A stretch of 64,000 bases of DNA from Myxococcales bacterium (lineage in GTDB: Bacteria; Myxococcota_A; UBA9042). A program made the translations under genes and the position numbers. This document shows, piece by piece, positions 8,241 through 18,000 of the stretch; the first letter of the stretch is position 1; every line of letters begins with the position of its first letter. The notes beneath the pieces are model-generated. The model was not told the DNA's origin. It was given only the letters and a program-made list of their open reading frames with translations, and ran no database searches. Location of the stretch: the NCBI GenBank assembly GCA_023954815.1, contig JAGSHB010000004.1, positions 1-64,000 on the forward strand. Direction: 5' to 3'.

Positions 8241-9023
8241 ATGAAAAACGAGATCCCAGGCGAGGCCAGCGCGCAATCGGACCAGGCGAGCCTTGTCTTT
8301 GTCGGGGTCGGCGACGCGACAGATCCACAGCACCCCAACACCTCGCTGTGGCTCGATGGCGCCCACTCGCTGTTGCTTGACTGCGGCTACAGCGTTCCGC
8401 AAGCGTTCTGGCAGCACTGCACAGATCCCAACCGACTCGACGGAATTTGGCTCAGTCACGGCCACGCAGACCACTGTTTTGGCCTACCTGGGCTGCTCCT
8501 GTGGATGCGCACCAGCGGCCGAACCAAACCGCTGCATGTGCTGTCTGCCGGCGATGTGCAACCCCATCTGAAGCAGGTCTTAGAGCTTGGCTATCCGGGC
8601 TCCTTTGCGCCTGAAAAGTGCTTCGAGCTCATCTGGCAGGCGGGTCCCCGGCAGCTGCACACCTGGCAGCTGAGCCACGCCCAGACCAGCCACAGCGTCA
8701 GCAATCACGCCGTGCGCATCGATACGCCGAGCTGGTCTGTGGCCTACAGTGGCGACGGCGGCATGACAGCCGAGAGTCGGGCGCTGTTTTCAGGCGTCAG
8801 CGTGCTGGTGCACGAGTGTCACGACAGCCAGCGCCGCGGCATGGGGCACACGACCATCGGAGACCTGACGCAGCTGGCCCGGGGCCAACCCGAGACGCGT
8901 GTATTCGGAATCCATCACCGCCGCGATGAGCGCCATCAGATGGAGCGGGAGCTGCGAGCCGATGGGCTGGTGCATCCATCGCGCCCAGGCCTGCACCTCA
9001 CCCTACCGCTGCCGTCCGATTGA
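8241..9023 (+). CDS. MBL-fold (RNase Z-like) metallo-hydrolase
   Basis: This 260-residue cytoplasmic metallo-beta-lactamase-fold hydrolase has the zinc motif HGHADH (His73, His75, Asp77, His78), then SGDGG near 173, HECHD near 191 and HHRRDE near 226. These supply the remaining metal ligands expected for RNase Z/phosphodiesterase-like members. It lacks the long flexible arm of true tRNase Z. The substrate therefore cannot be named: a cyclic nucleotide, a phosphodiester or a small ester are all possible. The start is 3 nt after the receptor stop, which implies co-transcription. It converges with the glycosyltransferase gene on the other strand (12 nt apart). Confidence 0.82.
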   Translation: MKNEIPGEASAQSDQASLVFVGVGDATDPQHPNTSLWLDGAHSLLLDCGYSVPQAFWQHCTDPNRLDGIWLSHGHADHCFGLPGLLLWMRTSGRTKPLHVLSAGDVQPHLKQVLELGYPGSFAPEKCFELIWQAGPRQLHTWQLSHAQTSHSVSNHAVRIDTPSWSVAYSGDGGMTAESRALFSGVSVLVHECHDSQRRGMGHTTIGDLTQLARGQPETRVFGIHHRRDERHQMERELRADGLVHPSRPGLHLTLPLPSD

Positions 9024-9035
9024 ACGCCTGACCGT

Positions 9036-12014
9036 CTACTTGCCTTCAACCGGCACTGGCTTGCTGTGGGCGGGCAAGGTCGCCCGCTCGGCGTAGTCCG
9101 TAGGTTTGCGACCGTGCGAGATGATGCGCTCGGGATACTTGCGGTCGATGCTGAGCTGCGTCGGACGGATGAGGTGATCGATAAAGGGCCGTTGTGCGTT
9201 GATCTGCAGCTGACCGACCTTGATGCGATGCTGACCATCGTGCGCGCCTTGGGTGACCTTGAGCCGCTCCCCATTGCTGCGGCGGTACAAGCCAATCCAG
9301 ACGTCGTACGTCCCCGGTCGGAGCGTCGGCGGTAGCTGAACGAGCGTGCGGTCTTCGATGATCTGGCCTTTTTGCCAACGATCCGCCGGCCACATGAAGT
9401 CCCCCGGCACGTGGTCCGCCGGATGCCTGCCGCCCGCGCCCTCGATGTGCACAAAGACCCACCAGTCCTTTTCCAAGGCCTCAGTGACCTCCAGCCACAG
9501 GGTCAGATAGACGCCGTATTTCTCCGTCACCTCAGCGGGCAGATCACTGCCGAGCAGCTTTACGCCACGCTCAAATTGCGCTTTTGCCCCGGAAATCTGC
9601 GCTGGAAGCTTGTCGAGGACGACCTCACCCGGTGTCTTGTCCCACAGATCTTTGCGGTAAAACAGACTCAGGTAATACCCGCGCGACCGCGGCCAGGTGC
9701 GCACATGGGCGTAGGTGTCTTTGAACTTTTGCCTGTAGACGCCCAGCTGATAGCGATTGCCACCAACGGACCACCCCAGGCTCTCCGGCACCGGCGCTTT
9801 GGCGAAGGTATTGGCCAGCTGATTCATCCGAGCGCTGCCATGGATGTAGCTAGTCAAGATCACCCACTCCGGGCGCTGCTTGTAGAAGTAGTCCCGCATC
9901 TCCGAGTCGTAGGCACCCTGATTGCGCTGCGCTGCGGTCTCCAAGAACGCGTGCAGGCCATAGCGGTGGCGGGTGCGCGCGATGACCCGATCTGTCAGGC
10001 CGATGAAGTCGAAAAAGTCGAGATCAGGCGCGTGATAGGGCGTCGAACCCATGTCTTGAAAGGCGACCAAGGCACCAGGCCGCGCGTGGCGGGTGACGAA
10101 CTTACCCATATCCGGATGGTAGTTGCCCGACAGGTCCCCACGGCCGTTAAAACCGTTCATCTCGCGGTAGGTAAAGCGCAGACTCATCGCGACCATCAGC
10201 AGTACCAGCGCCCAGCCAATCGCAGCTGGTAGCGCGCGCTGAACCCGCGGGCCCAGCGGCCGCAGCAGGCGACCGATAACGCTAGCCCCGCCGTGGAGCC
10301 CCAAGGCCGCCAGGGTCGCCAGGAAAGGCAGCGCAGGCAGGTACAGCCGGTGCCAATGCATCTCGTCGCGGCCGACCTTGATGATGTAGGCCATGTTGCC
10401 CGCCGCGATGAAGGCCAACACCAGCTTTTCGGCGGTAAATTTGCGGTGAATGAAGGCCAGTGGGCTCAAGATCGCCAGCACGCCGATGCCGTTGAACGCC
10501 CACATCTCCCACAGGGCCTCGGCGCCCTTGAGCCAGACCATCACCCCCCCGCCGGTCTTGACGTAGTAGGTGTTGGGCATCAACGCGCCATAGTAGAGGT
10601 AGCGCCACAGGTGCCCCGGCACGGTGACGAGCAAGCCGCCCATGGCAAAGCGCACCAGCACCGGATCGAGCTGCCGGGTCTTCAGCGCGCGGATGATCAG
10701 CGGCACGGCCAGCAGCACGCCGATGAGGTGGATATCCGGCCGGGTCATGCAGCCCAAGCCCACCAATATGCCAGCGATGAGCGCATCCCGTGCCGCCGCG
10801 GGCTCATGGGGCTTGCGCCAGCTCCGCCACAGCCACAGGGCGCCGGCGTAGGGCAAGATCATCGCCAGCGGTTGTTCCATGCCGCTCGTCGTCCACAGCC
10901 CAACACTGGAGCTCGACGCGATGATCAGCGCCGCCCAATAGGCACTGCCCGAGCGCTGACGACCGATGAACACCTCGCTGAGGCGAACCATGGCGGCCAG
11001 CAGCCCCAGGATGAGGAGGCTGCCGAGCACTTCAGTGACCTGAAAGAGATCGAGACCCAGGGCTTCAAAGGGCACCAGCACCACGGTCCACAGGAAGTTG
11101 GTGATGCCCTCGAGCTTGTCATGTGCGTTGAAGACCAGCCCCTCGCCGCGGACCACGTTGTGGGCATAGCGAAAGGAGATGTAGGCATCATCTTTGACGA
11201 AATCGATGGCCATCAAGATGGAGACCACGGAAGTCACCGCCGTCACCACCGCCAAGAGGTAGTGCACGATGCCGCGCTTGGTGTCGGATGCTTCTTGGTC
11301 AGCCGTTTCGTCACCATCTGGCCCATCGGACGCGCCCCCAGCTGGCAGCAACTTGCGGCGCACCACGGCGAGTAACACCAGCGCCAGCAGGAGCCCCAGC
11401 CCCCACCAACGCCACGGGTGAGCCGCCGAGATGAAGCGCTGCCGACTCATTTGAGAGGGCGACAGGGTGCGCAAGTCGGTCGCGCCGCCGTCGGCGATAT
11501 GGAAGTAGCCGCCGTGGATACGGTCATCGGGCTGCTGTTTGACGGCCAGGCGCTTGCCGGTACCGCGATTGTAGAGGCCGACGCGCACTTCCATGCGTTG
11601 CGGTTTGCAGGCGTCAGACTTCGGCATCTGCAGGGTCAGTGTGTGGTGGATCAAGCCGTCCTTGGCGGCGGGGGCAGGGGCGTCCTGCACCACCCGACAG
11701 GTCGACGTCGCCGACTCGACGTGCACGAAGATCCATGTGCCTTTCGGCAACGGTTTGTCGGCGCTAAACCACAGCTCCAGCTGCCAAGAACCGCCGGTGG
11801 CGACCGACTCAGGAAGCCGCACGCCGTGAAATTGTGCGGCGCCGTTTGGTTGGACGCTGCCCAGCGGAACCCTGTCGCTTTGGCTGAGGCCGCCAGGAAG
11901 CTGAAAATTCGGGCTCGCCGCGGCAGGACTCGCCCCCAAAGCGAGGGTGCACAACAGGACTGCAAGCGCGCGGCGGACGAGATTCAAGGCGGGCACGGCG
12001 TCTCCAGCGGGCAT
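9036..12014 (-). CDS. GT-C membrane glycosyltransferase with flanking beta domains
   Basis: This 993-residue integral membrane protein begins with a signal or first TM helix (LVRRALAVLLCTLALGA). A beta-sandwich-like domain follows (about 45-190, ending EVRVGLYNRGTGKRLAV). A multi-TM GT-C core starts near 220 and carries DDAYISFRYAHNVVRG and LEGITNFLWT near 270-310, the signature of polyprenyl-phosphate-sugar-dependent arabinosyl/mannosyltransferases. The Asp-Asp pair is the expected catalytic site. After the TM core, a second copy of the beta domain closes the protein (DVWIGLYRRSNGERLKV). It probably adds a sugar to an envelope glycan on the outer face. I chose the internal ATG because the first 46 codons of the longer frame are not signal-like; the ribosome site is weak. 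Confidence 0.8.
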   Translation of the reverse strand: MPAGDAVPALNLVRRALAVLLCTLALGASPAAASPNFQLPGGLSQSDRVPLGSVQPNGAAQFHGVRLPESVATGGSWQLELWFSADKPLPKGTWIFVHVESATSTCRVVQDAPAPAAKDGLIHHTLTLQMPKSDACKPQRMEVRVGLYNRGTGKRLAVKQQPDDRIHGGYFHIADGGATDLRTLSPSQMSRQRFISAAHPWRWWGLGLLLALVLLAVVRRKLLPAGGASDGPDGDETADQEASDTKRGIVHYLLAVVTAVTSVVSILMAIDFVKDDAYISFRYAHNVVRGEGLVFNAHDKLEGITNFLWTVVLVPFEALGLDLFQVTEVLGSLLILGLLAAMVRLSEVFIGRQRSGSAYWAALIIASSSSVGLWTTSGMEQPLAMILPYAGALWLWRSWRKPHEPAAARDALIAGILVGLGCMTRPDIHLIGVLLAVPLIIRALKTRQLDPVLVRFAMGGLLVTVPGHLWRYLYYGALMPNTYYVKTGGGVMVWLKGAEALWEMWAFNGIGVLAILSPLAFIHRKFTAEKLVLAFIAAGNMAYIIKVGRDEMHWHRLYLPALPFLATLAALGLHGGASVIGRLLRPLGPRVQRALPAAIGWALVLLMVAMSLRFTYREMNGFNGRGDLSGNYHPDMGKFVTRHARPGALVAFQDMGSTPYHAPDLDFFDFIGLTDRVIARTRHRYGLHAFLETAAQRNQGAYDSEMRDYFYKQRPEWVILTSYIHGSARMNQLANTFAKAPVPESLGWSVGGNRYQLGVYRQKFKDTYAHVRTWPRSRGYYLSLFYRKDLWDKTPGEVVLDKLPAQISGAKAQFERGVKLLGSDLPAEVTEKYGVYLTLWLEVTEALEKDWWVFVHIEGAGGRHPADHVPGDFMWPADRWQKGQIIEDRTLVQLPPTLRPGTYDVWIGLYRRSNGERLKVTQGAHDGQHRIKVGQLQINAQRPFIDHLIRPTQLSIDRKYPERIISHGRKPTDYAERATLPAHSKPVPVEGK

Positions 12015-12169
12015 AAGGCAAAGGCGATTGGCGGTGCAGAGGCTCGCACAGCCGGCGAACCCTGGCGAGATCAGGTCACGTGCAGCGTTTACGACAAAAG
12101 TCTCCGCGCGGCTGTCAGAGTTTTCAGCGCGGCCCGTCTTCTTTGTATCCACCTCATCAGGAGTTTGGC

Positions 12170-12712
12170 ATGACCGGGCACATCACTATCTTGCATAACG
12201 ACAACGACGCCGCCGCAGCGAGGCGGGTGCGCAATCTCCTCATGCCCCTGGGCAGAATGGTGGGCATGGTCTGTGGCGACGACAGCAACATTCGCGCCGT
12301 CAACGCCCGGCTGACCCACAGCTCCTTGGTTGTGACGCTCTGGTCTCATAGCGCCCGGCGAGATAGTTGGCTGCTGGGGCAGCTCACCCTGTCTGCGCGG
12401 GCCCGGGTCCCCAATATGCTGGTGTCTGTGGATCCCGACGACTTCGATGCGCCGCTCGGGTTGCCGATGATCGCGCTGTCCACCGGTCCTGCCGGGGTGC
12501 GCACTGCGGTGAGAGCAGCCATGGGCAGGCCACAACTGACGCCGCCGCAGCCGCCGACCAGTCACCTCGGTCGCCGGGAACTGCAGACGGATGGGCGCGT
12601 TCGCAATCCCCTGTTCACCAGCGCTGGGGTGCAGCGGCCGGAGCTGACGCCGCGGCCCTGGATGATGACGACCCAAGCCGCAGTCGCCCGTACCCACGGC
12701 TGGGGCTCCTAA
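12170..12712 (+). CDS. small TIR-like domain protein
   Basis: This 180-residue protein's first ~115 residues read like a TIR/flavodoxin-type alpha-beta fold: ITILHNDNDAAAARRVRNLL, then a strand with VCGDDSN, a helix before SSLVVTLWS, then VPNMLVSVDPDDFDAP. This order (strand with acidic loop, conserved S-x-x-V-V-x-L-W-S, strand ending in a decision loop) matches bacterial TIR domains, but I do not see a clear catalytic Glu in the usual alpha-C position. The Pro-rich C-terminal ~65 residues look unstructured. AGGAG stands 7 nt before the ATG. The gene is divergent from the glycosyltransferase and has no defence partner nearby. The TIR assignment is tentative. Confidence 0.6.
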   Translation: MTGHITILHNDNDAAAARRVRNLLMPLGRMVGMVCGDDSNIRAVNARLTHSSLVVTLWSHSARRDSWLLGQLTLSARARVPNMLVSVDPDDFDAPLGLPMIALSTGPAGVRTAVRAAMGRPQLTPPQPPTSHLGRRELQTDGRVRNPLFTSAGVQRPELTPRPWMMTTQAAVARTHGWGS

Positions 12713-12894
12713 TACGAACCATCGGCGATCCGTATAGCCTCCGGTCACAGCGCTCCGCGGGTGTCTTGAATCCGACCCCGGTTGTCCCACCTCGTTCACC
12801 CTGGCAAACTCGCAGCGACCGCCCGTCCCGGCCTCGCGCCGCCCCCTTCCCTCCCCCGGGCAGTCCGCCGTGCACACGCGGCTAAGGGTCCGAT

Positions 12895-14229
12895 TTGCCG
12901 GCTGCCACTCCAGCGTCCTCCTCACCGCAATCGTGGCAAACCCCCAAGGCTTGGCGGTGGCGCATCTTCGCCAGCACATGGCTCTGCTACGCCGGTTTTT
13001 ACTTCTGCAGGAAGCCGTTTTTCATCACCAAGAGCGCAGTCGGTGAGGCCTTGGCCTTCGACGCTGAGGCCCTAAGCTGGATCGGCACCACCTACCTCGC
13101 GGCCTACACCGTCGGCCAATTCATGGCGGCAGGCATCGGTCAACGCATCGGCGCCCGGACGATGTTGCTCGGCGGCATGGCGCTATCGATCGTCAGCTGC
13201 GCCGCCTTTGGCCTCGTCGAGAGCCTGCTCGCTTTTTCGGTGTTGATGGTCGGCCTGGGTCTGTCCCAAGCGACCGGCTGGAGCGGCACGGTCGGCAGCA
13301 TGGCCCAGTGGTTCAAGCGCAATGAACGCGGCACGGTCATGGGATTTTGGGCGACGTGCTATCAGGTCGGCGGCGTCGCAGCGGCGGGCCTAGGGGCGTG
13401 GCTCTTGGCCCGATACGGCTACGCAGCAGCCTTTTACGGCGGCGCAGCGGTCTTGGCGGCGGTTTTCCTGTTCTTCTTGGGCAACCACGCCAACAAACCC
13501 GAAGACTTGGGTTTTGAGGCCATCGTCACCGATGAAGATGAAGCCGTCGCCGCAGCAGACGCGGCAGAGGCAGGAACAGACAGCGACGAGGCGACGGGCT
13601 CCGAACAAGAAGGCGACCCGAAGTGGAGCCGCAACACATGGACCACGGTCCTGCTCGTCGGCGCTTTTTACTTCTCCATCAAGTTCATCCGCTACGCCCT
13701 GTGGTCCTGGGCGCCGTTTTTCCTATCGCGCAACTTCGGTCTCGACGGCGATGACGCTGGCTACATCTCCACCATCTTCGACTTTATGGGCATCGGCGGC
13801 GTGGTTATCGCTGGCTTTTTGAGCGACCGCTTCTTCAACGGACGCCGCGCGCGCATCAGCTTTTATCTCATGGTCGCGCTGCTGGGCTCGTGCTTTGCCT
13901 TGGCGACGATCGGCACCTCGTCCGTCACGGTCTTCGCGGTCTGCATGGGTGCGATTGGCTTCTGCTTGTACGGCCCCGACGCCCTGATGAGCGGCGCTGG
14001 CGCCATGGACGTCGGCAGCAAGCGCGGCGCCATCATGGCCGCTGGCATCATCAACGGCGTCGGCTCAATTGGCTCGGTGGCCCAGGAGCTGATCATCGGC
14101 AAGTTGTACGCGTCCGGCGGCGGGGATTTGTCGCAGATCTTGTATGTGCTGCTGGGCACTGCGGCGATCGGCACGGCGACGCTGTCGGTCATCTTGGTGC
14201 GCAATCGCATGGGTTTGAGCGACGCGTAG
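12895..14229 (+). CDS. MFS transporter, organophosphate:phosphate antiporter type
   Basis: This 444-residue inner-membrane carrier has about 12 TM helices. The opening WRIFASTWLCYAGFYFCRKPF and the later GMALSIVSCAAFG, GFWATCYQVGG and GAIMAAGIINGVGSIGSV follow the OPA family (GlpT, UhpT, PgtP), which exchanges phosphorylated sugars or glycerol-3-phosphate for inorganic phosphate. The substrate cannot be fixed from sequence alone. The central loop (about 205-245) is long and acidic. The start is TTG: an in-frame TAA lies 12 nt upstream, so no earlier start exists, and AGGG sits 6 nt before the TTG. It is not obviously in an operon. Confidence 0.82.
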   Translation: MPAATPASSSPQSWQTPKAWRWRIFASTWLCYAGFYFCRKPFFITKSAVGEALAFDAEALSWIGTTYLAAYTVGQFMAAGIGQRIGARTMLLGGMALSIVSCAAFGLVESLLAFSVLMVGLGLSQATGWSGTVGSMAQWFKRNERGTVMGFWATCYQVGGVAAAGLGAWLLARYGYAAAFYGGAAVLAAVFLFFLGNHANKPEDLGFEAIVTDEDEAVAAADAAEAGTDSDEATGSEQEGDPKWSRNTWTTVLLVGAFYFSIKFIRYALWSWAPFFLSRNFGLDGDDAGYISTIFDFMGIGGVVIAGFLSDRFFNGRRARISFYLMVALLGSCFALATIGTSSVTVFAVCMGAIGFCLYGPDALMSGAGAMDVGSKRGAIMAAGIINGVGSIGSVAQELIIGKLYASGGGDLSQILYVLLGTAAIGTATLSVILVRNRMGLSDA

Positions 14230-14461
14230 TTGGCGCGAATTCGCTTCCAGTGGCCGATCGGGCTGGGGTCCCCACTAGGGTGCCCGCCCTCACGGACAAC
14301 GGCTGTAGCGGCCTTCCAGGGGCCTTTGCGGGCGTTTTGGGGGTTGCGACAGCTCGAATTCCGGCTCCGGATTCGGATCTTGGACCGAAAAGATAAGATC
14401 TGTCCCCAACTCAGCACGCTGGTTTTGGCATGAAAAGTTAAAAGGTAAGATCTGACCCCTA
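14230..14461. other. convergent intergenic region with paired AAGATCTG motif
   Basis: This noncoding stretch lies between the 3' ends of the transporter and the efflux-operon lipoprotein. It holds two 14-bp motifs, TAAGATCTGTCCCC (14394-14407) and TAAGATCTGACCCC (14446-14459), both on the plus strand, 52 bp apart and each preceded by an A-rich run. They resemble dispersed REP-like extragenic motifs, but the window offers no other copy. No gene or clear terminator is seen here. Confidence 0.6.
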
Positions 14462-15037
14462 TTACGGCGTCATCGCTTCTTTCGTGCCGCACTTGAGCAT
14501 GCGCTTACCCATGTAGGGGTTGGCCATGTCTGCATCGAGCTGCAGCCACTTCTGGTAACCCTTGGCCATGGGGCAGAGGTACGCCTGCCCACCCTTCACC
14601 GCCGATGGATGCGCCTTCGCGAGGGTCAGCGCCGCCTTGGCCAGCGGTCCAAACGCCGCACGGGCAGCCTCTAGCTCAGCAGCAGCCGCGATGGTCTTTG
14701 CCGATGCAGCCAAAGCGGAACCACCAGCGGCGAGCTTGGCTGCGGCGGCTTTGGTGGCGGCGTAGTCGTCGGCTGCCAAGCCCTTACGCACGCCTTCGTA
14801 GCCTTCCAAGGCGGTGCGGGCGGCGGTGGCTTGTCCCCCACCTTTGGCCTCGGCAGCGCCAGGCTTTGCGGCGGCGGTTTTGGCAGCAGCGCCGGGTTTC
14901 GCGGCGGCGGCCTTGTCGTGTCCGGCGTGTTCTCCTGCAGCGTTGTCTCCTGCAGCTTTGTCCTTGCCGCACGCGGTCAACGTCATCATCGCCATCGCCA
15001 TCGCTGCAATGCCCATCGTCCAGTGATTCATCTTCAT
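14462..15037 (-). CDS. DUF3347-like metal-efflux lipoprotein
   Basis: This 191-residue lipoprotein (signal ending LTAC, Cys23) has an Ala/Lys/Gly-rich linker containing EHAGHDK, then a helical domain. The end, AYLCPMAKGYQKWLQLD...NPYMGKRMLKCGTKE, matches DUF3347, a module found at the C-terminus of CusB-type adaptors and in periplasmic copper proteins. The CPMA Cys/Met and the MLKCG Cys are candidate metal ligands. The same module ends the adaptor encoded two genes upstream. It is last in the four-gene efflux operon and its ATG overlaps the pump stop by 4 nt. It is probably a periplasmic copper/silver carrier for the pump; the role is inferred from module and context. Confidence 0.8.
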   Translation of the reverse strand: MKMNHWTMGIAAMAMAMMTLTACGKDKAAGDNAAGEHAGHDKAAAAKPGAAAKTAAAKPGAAEAKGGGQATAARTALEGYEGVRKGLAADDYAATKAAAAKLAAGGSALAASAKTIAAAAELEAARAAFGPLAKAALTLAKAHPSAVKGGQAYLCPMAKGYQKWLQLDADMANPYMGKRMLKCGTKEAMTP

Positions 15038-18000
15038 GCTTGTACTCCTTGTTCCTGTCTCTGCTCAGGGTCCGACGGCACCGCGCCGACGGCCAATTTC
15101 AACTCCTGCCAGCCGCAATACAGCACTGGCACCACAAATAGGGTGATGAGCTCCAGCGCCATGCCGCCGAAGGCCGGGATCGACATGGGGATCATCACGT
15201 CGCTGCCCCTGCCCGTGCTGGTCAGGATCGGCAGCAGGGCGAGCACGGTCGTCGCCGTCGTCATCAGACAGGGCCGAATCCGCCTGGAACCCGCCTCCAC
15301 CACGGCGGCACGAATCGCCTCGCGCGTCCTCGGTCTGTGCTTGGCGAAGCTCTGGTCGAGGTAGGTGGCCATGACCACCCCGTCGTCCGTCGCGATGCCA
15401 ATGAGCGCGATAAAGCCCACCCAAACGGCGACGGAGAGGTTGATCTGTCGCACACCGAAGATGTCCCGCAGGTTGTGGCCCAGCACCGACGCGTCGAGGA
15501 ACCACGGCTCGCCCCAGGCCCACAGCGCCAAGAAGCCGCCGCCCATGGCCACGGCGACGCCGGTGAAGACCATGGCGGTGGTCGCGACGGAGCGAAACTG
15601 TAGGTAGAGCAGGATGAAGACGAGCACCAAGGCGAGTGGAATCAAGATCTTCAGCCTGGCGTCGGAGCGCAGCTTGCTCTCGTAGTTGCCCGCAAAACGC
15701 CACGACACACCCTGGGGCACCTTCAGCGTCTTGTCGGCGACGGCCTTGTCTACCGCCGCCCGCACAGCGTTCACCACATCGATTTCGCTCTGGCCTTTTT
15801 GGCCGTCGAAGACCACGTAGGCCGTCAGGAAGGTGTCCTCGCTCTTGATCGCTTGCGGACCGCGCGAATACGCAACTTTCGCCATGAGACGCAGGGGCAG
15901 CTGCGCGCCCGACGGCGTGGGTACGATGATGCCGCCGAGGGCCTCGAGGTTATCCCGCTGCTCCCTGGGGTAGCGCACGCGGACGGGATAGCGCTCCCGG
16001 CCCTCGACCGTCATGGTGATGGGCATGCCGCCGATGGCGACCTCGATGACCTGCTGCACATCCTCGATACGCGCCCCATAGCGAGCGATGGCCTCTCGGT
16101 CGATTTGGATCTCGAGGTACGGCTTGCCGATGACCCGATCTGCCAACACCGCCGCCGGCTGCACCTCTGGCACCGCCTTGACCAACGCTTCGAGCTTGAG
16201 CGCAAAGTCGCCGAGGGTCTTCAGGTCGGGGCCCTTCACCTTGATGCCCATGGGCGCGCGCATGCCGGTCGCCAGCATCACGATCCGGCCCGCGATCGGC
16301 TGCAGCTCAGGGGCGCTCGTAGCGCCAGGGACCTGCGCAACCCTTGTGATCTCAGCCCAAATGTCCGACTGCCGCTTCATCTTCGGGCGCCAATTTCGCT
16401 TGCGGGTGCCATCGGCCAAGGTGGTGAACTCGGGCTTGAGGGTGACGATGGTCTCAATCATCGACAGCGGCGCTGGATCGAGCGCTGACTCGGCTCGCCC
16501 CAGCTTGCCGACCGCGCTTTTGACCTCAGGGATAGCGCTGATGGCCCTGTCCATCTGCGCGATGATCTCCGTGCCGGCCGAGATGCCGCCGTGGGGCATG
16601 ATGGTGGGCATCCAGAGGTAGCTGCCTTCGTCCAACTTGGGCATGAACTCTTCGCTGAGCCCTGGAAAGCGCGCGCGCACACCAGCGGTGGCCTTGTCGG
16701 GCAGCCAACCAAAGACACGGTCAGCGCCCAGCCACACCGAGAGCCCCAGCATCAACACAAAGAGGGGCACGGCGATAAACGCCAGCTTGCGGGCCAAAAA
16801 AGCCTGAAGGAGCTGACTGTAAAACGCCTGAAAGAGCCAAAACAAGCCGAGCAATGAGCCGGTCACCAGGACCACAAAGACGAAGTTGTCCATCACGGGC
16901 TCGCCCTTGCCGAGCGGCATCCAATGCCGTGCGAGATACCAAGCGCACACCAAGGCCACGGCGAGGTTGAGGGTCACCTTGGCGATCTGTTTGCCGCGCG
17001 CCAGCGCTGTGGACGCGCCGACTGACGCCTCACTCGGGGCATCTGACTGCGCATCGGTCGGCGCATCTGTCGGCGTGGGCACTACCGCTGAAGGCGCAAC
17101 CGTCGGAGCCCATGGAAGGCGCGCGATGAATGCAGCCCATTTATCCTTGAGCCACCCGGGCGCCTGGGGAAAAAGCAGCACAGCGACTGCCGGCAACACC
17201 GTCAACGCGACCACCACAGCCATCACCAACGAAAACGTCTTCGTCCACGCCAGCGGGGTGAAGAGCTTGCCCTCGGCGGCCTGCAGGCCAAAAACCGGCA
17301 GGAAGCTGGCGACGGTCGTGGCCACGGCGGTCAGCACGGCGCCAGCAACTTCGGCGGTGGCATCTCGGATGACAGTCAGACGCAACTTGTCTGGATAGCG
17401 CTCGATATGACTGACGATGTTCTCCGTCACCACAATGCCCATATCGACCATGGTGCCGATGGCGATGGCGATACCCGACAGCGCGACCACGTTGGCGTCA
17501 ACGTGCAGGGCCTTCATGGCGACAAAGGCGAGCAGCACCGCGATGGGCAGCAGGCCGCTGATCAGCACCGACGCGCGCAGGTGGAGCAGCATCACCAACA
17601 CCACCAGCGCGGCGATGAGCACCTCGTCAAACAGGGCATCTTCGAGGGTGCCGATGGTCTCTTGGATCAGCTGTGTGCGGTCGTAAAACGGCACCACCGT
17701 GACCTTGCTCACCGTGCCGTCGGCCAAGGTCTTCGACGGCAGGCCGCGACTGAGCTCGGTGACCTTGGCTTTGAGCGCGGCGATGGACTCCATGGGGTTG
17801 GCGCCGTATCTGACCACCGCCACACCGCCGACGACGTCCGCGCCGCCCTTGTCGAGCATGCCGCGCCGCATCGCTGGGCCGGTGTGCACCTTGGCGACGT
17901 CCTTGACCCGCACCGGCACGCCGTCTCGCGCTCGGATGACCACTTTTTCCAGGTCGGAGACGCCGCGCACAAAGCCGATGCCCCGCATGACGTATTCGAT

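Noticed and set aside
12089-12979. 296-residue minus-strand frame near the TIR-like gene
   Set aside because: It is antisense to the SD-preceded TIR-like frame and to the transporter start, and no domain is recognisable.
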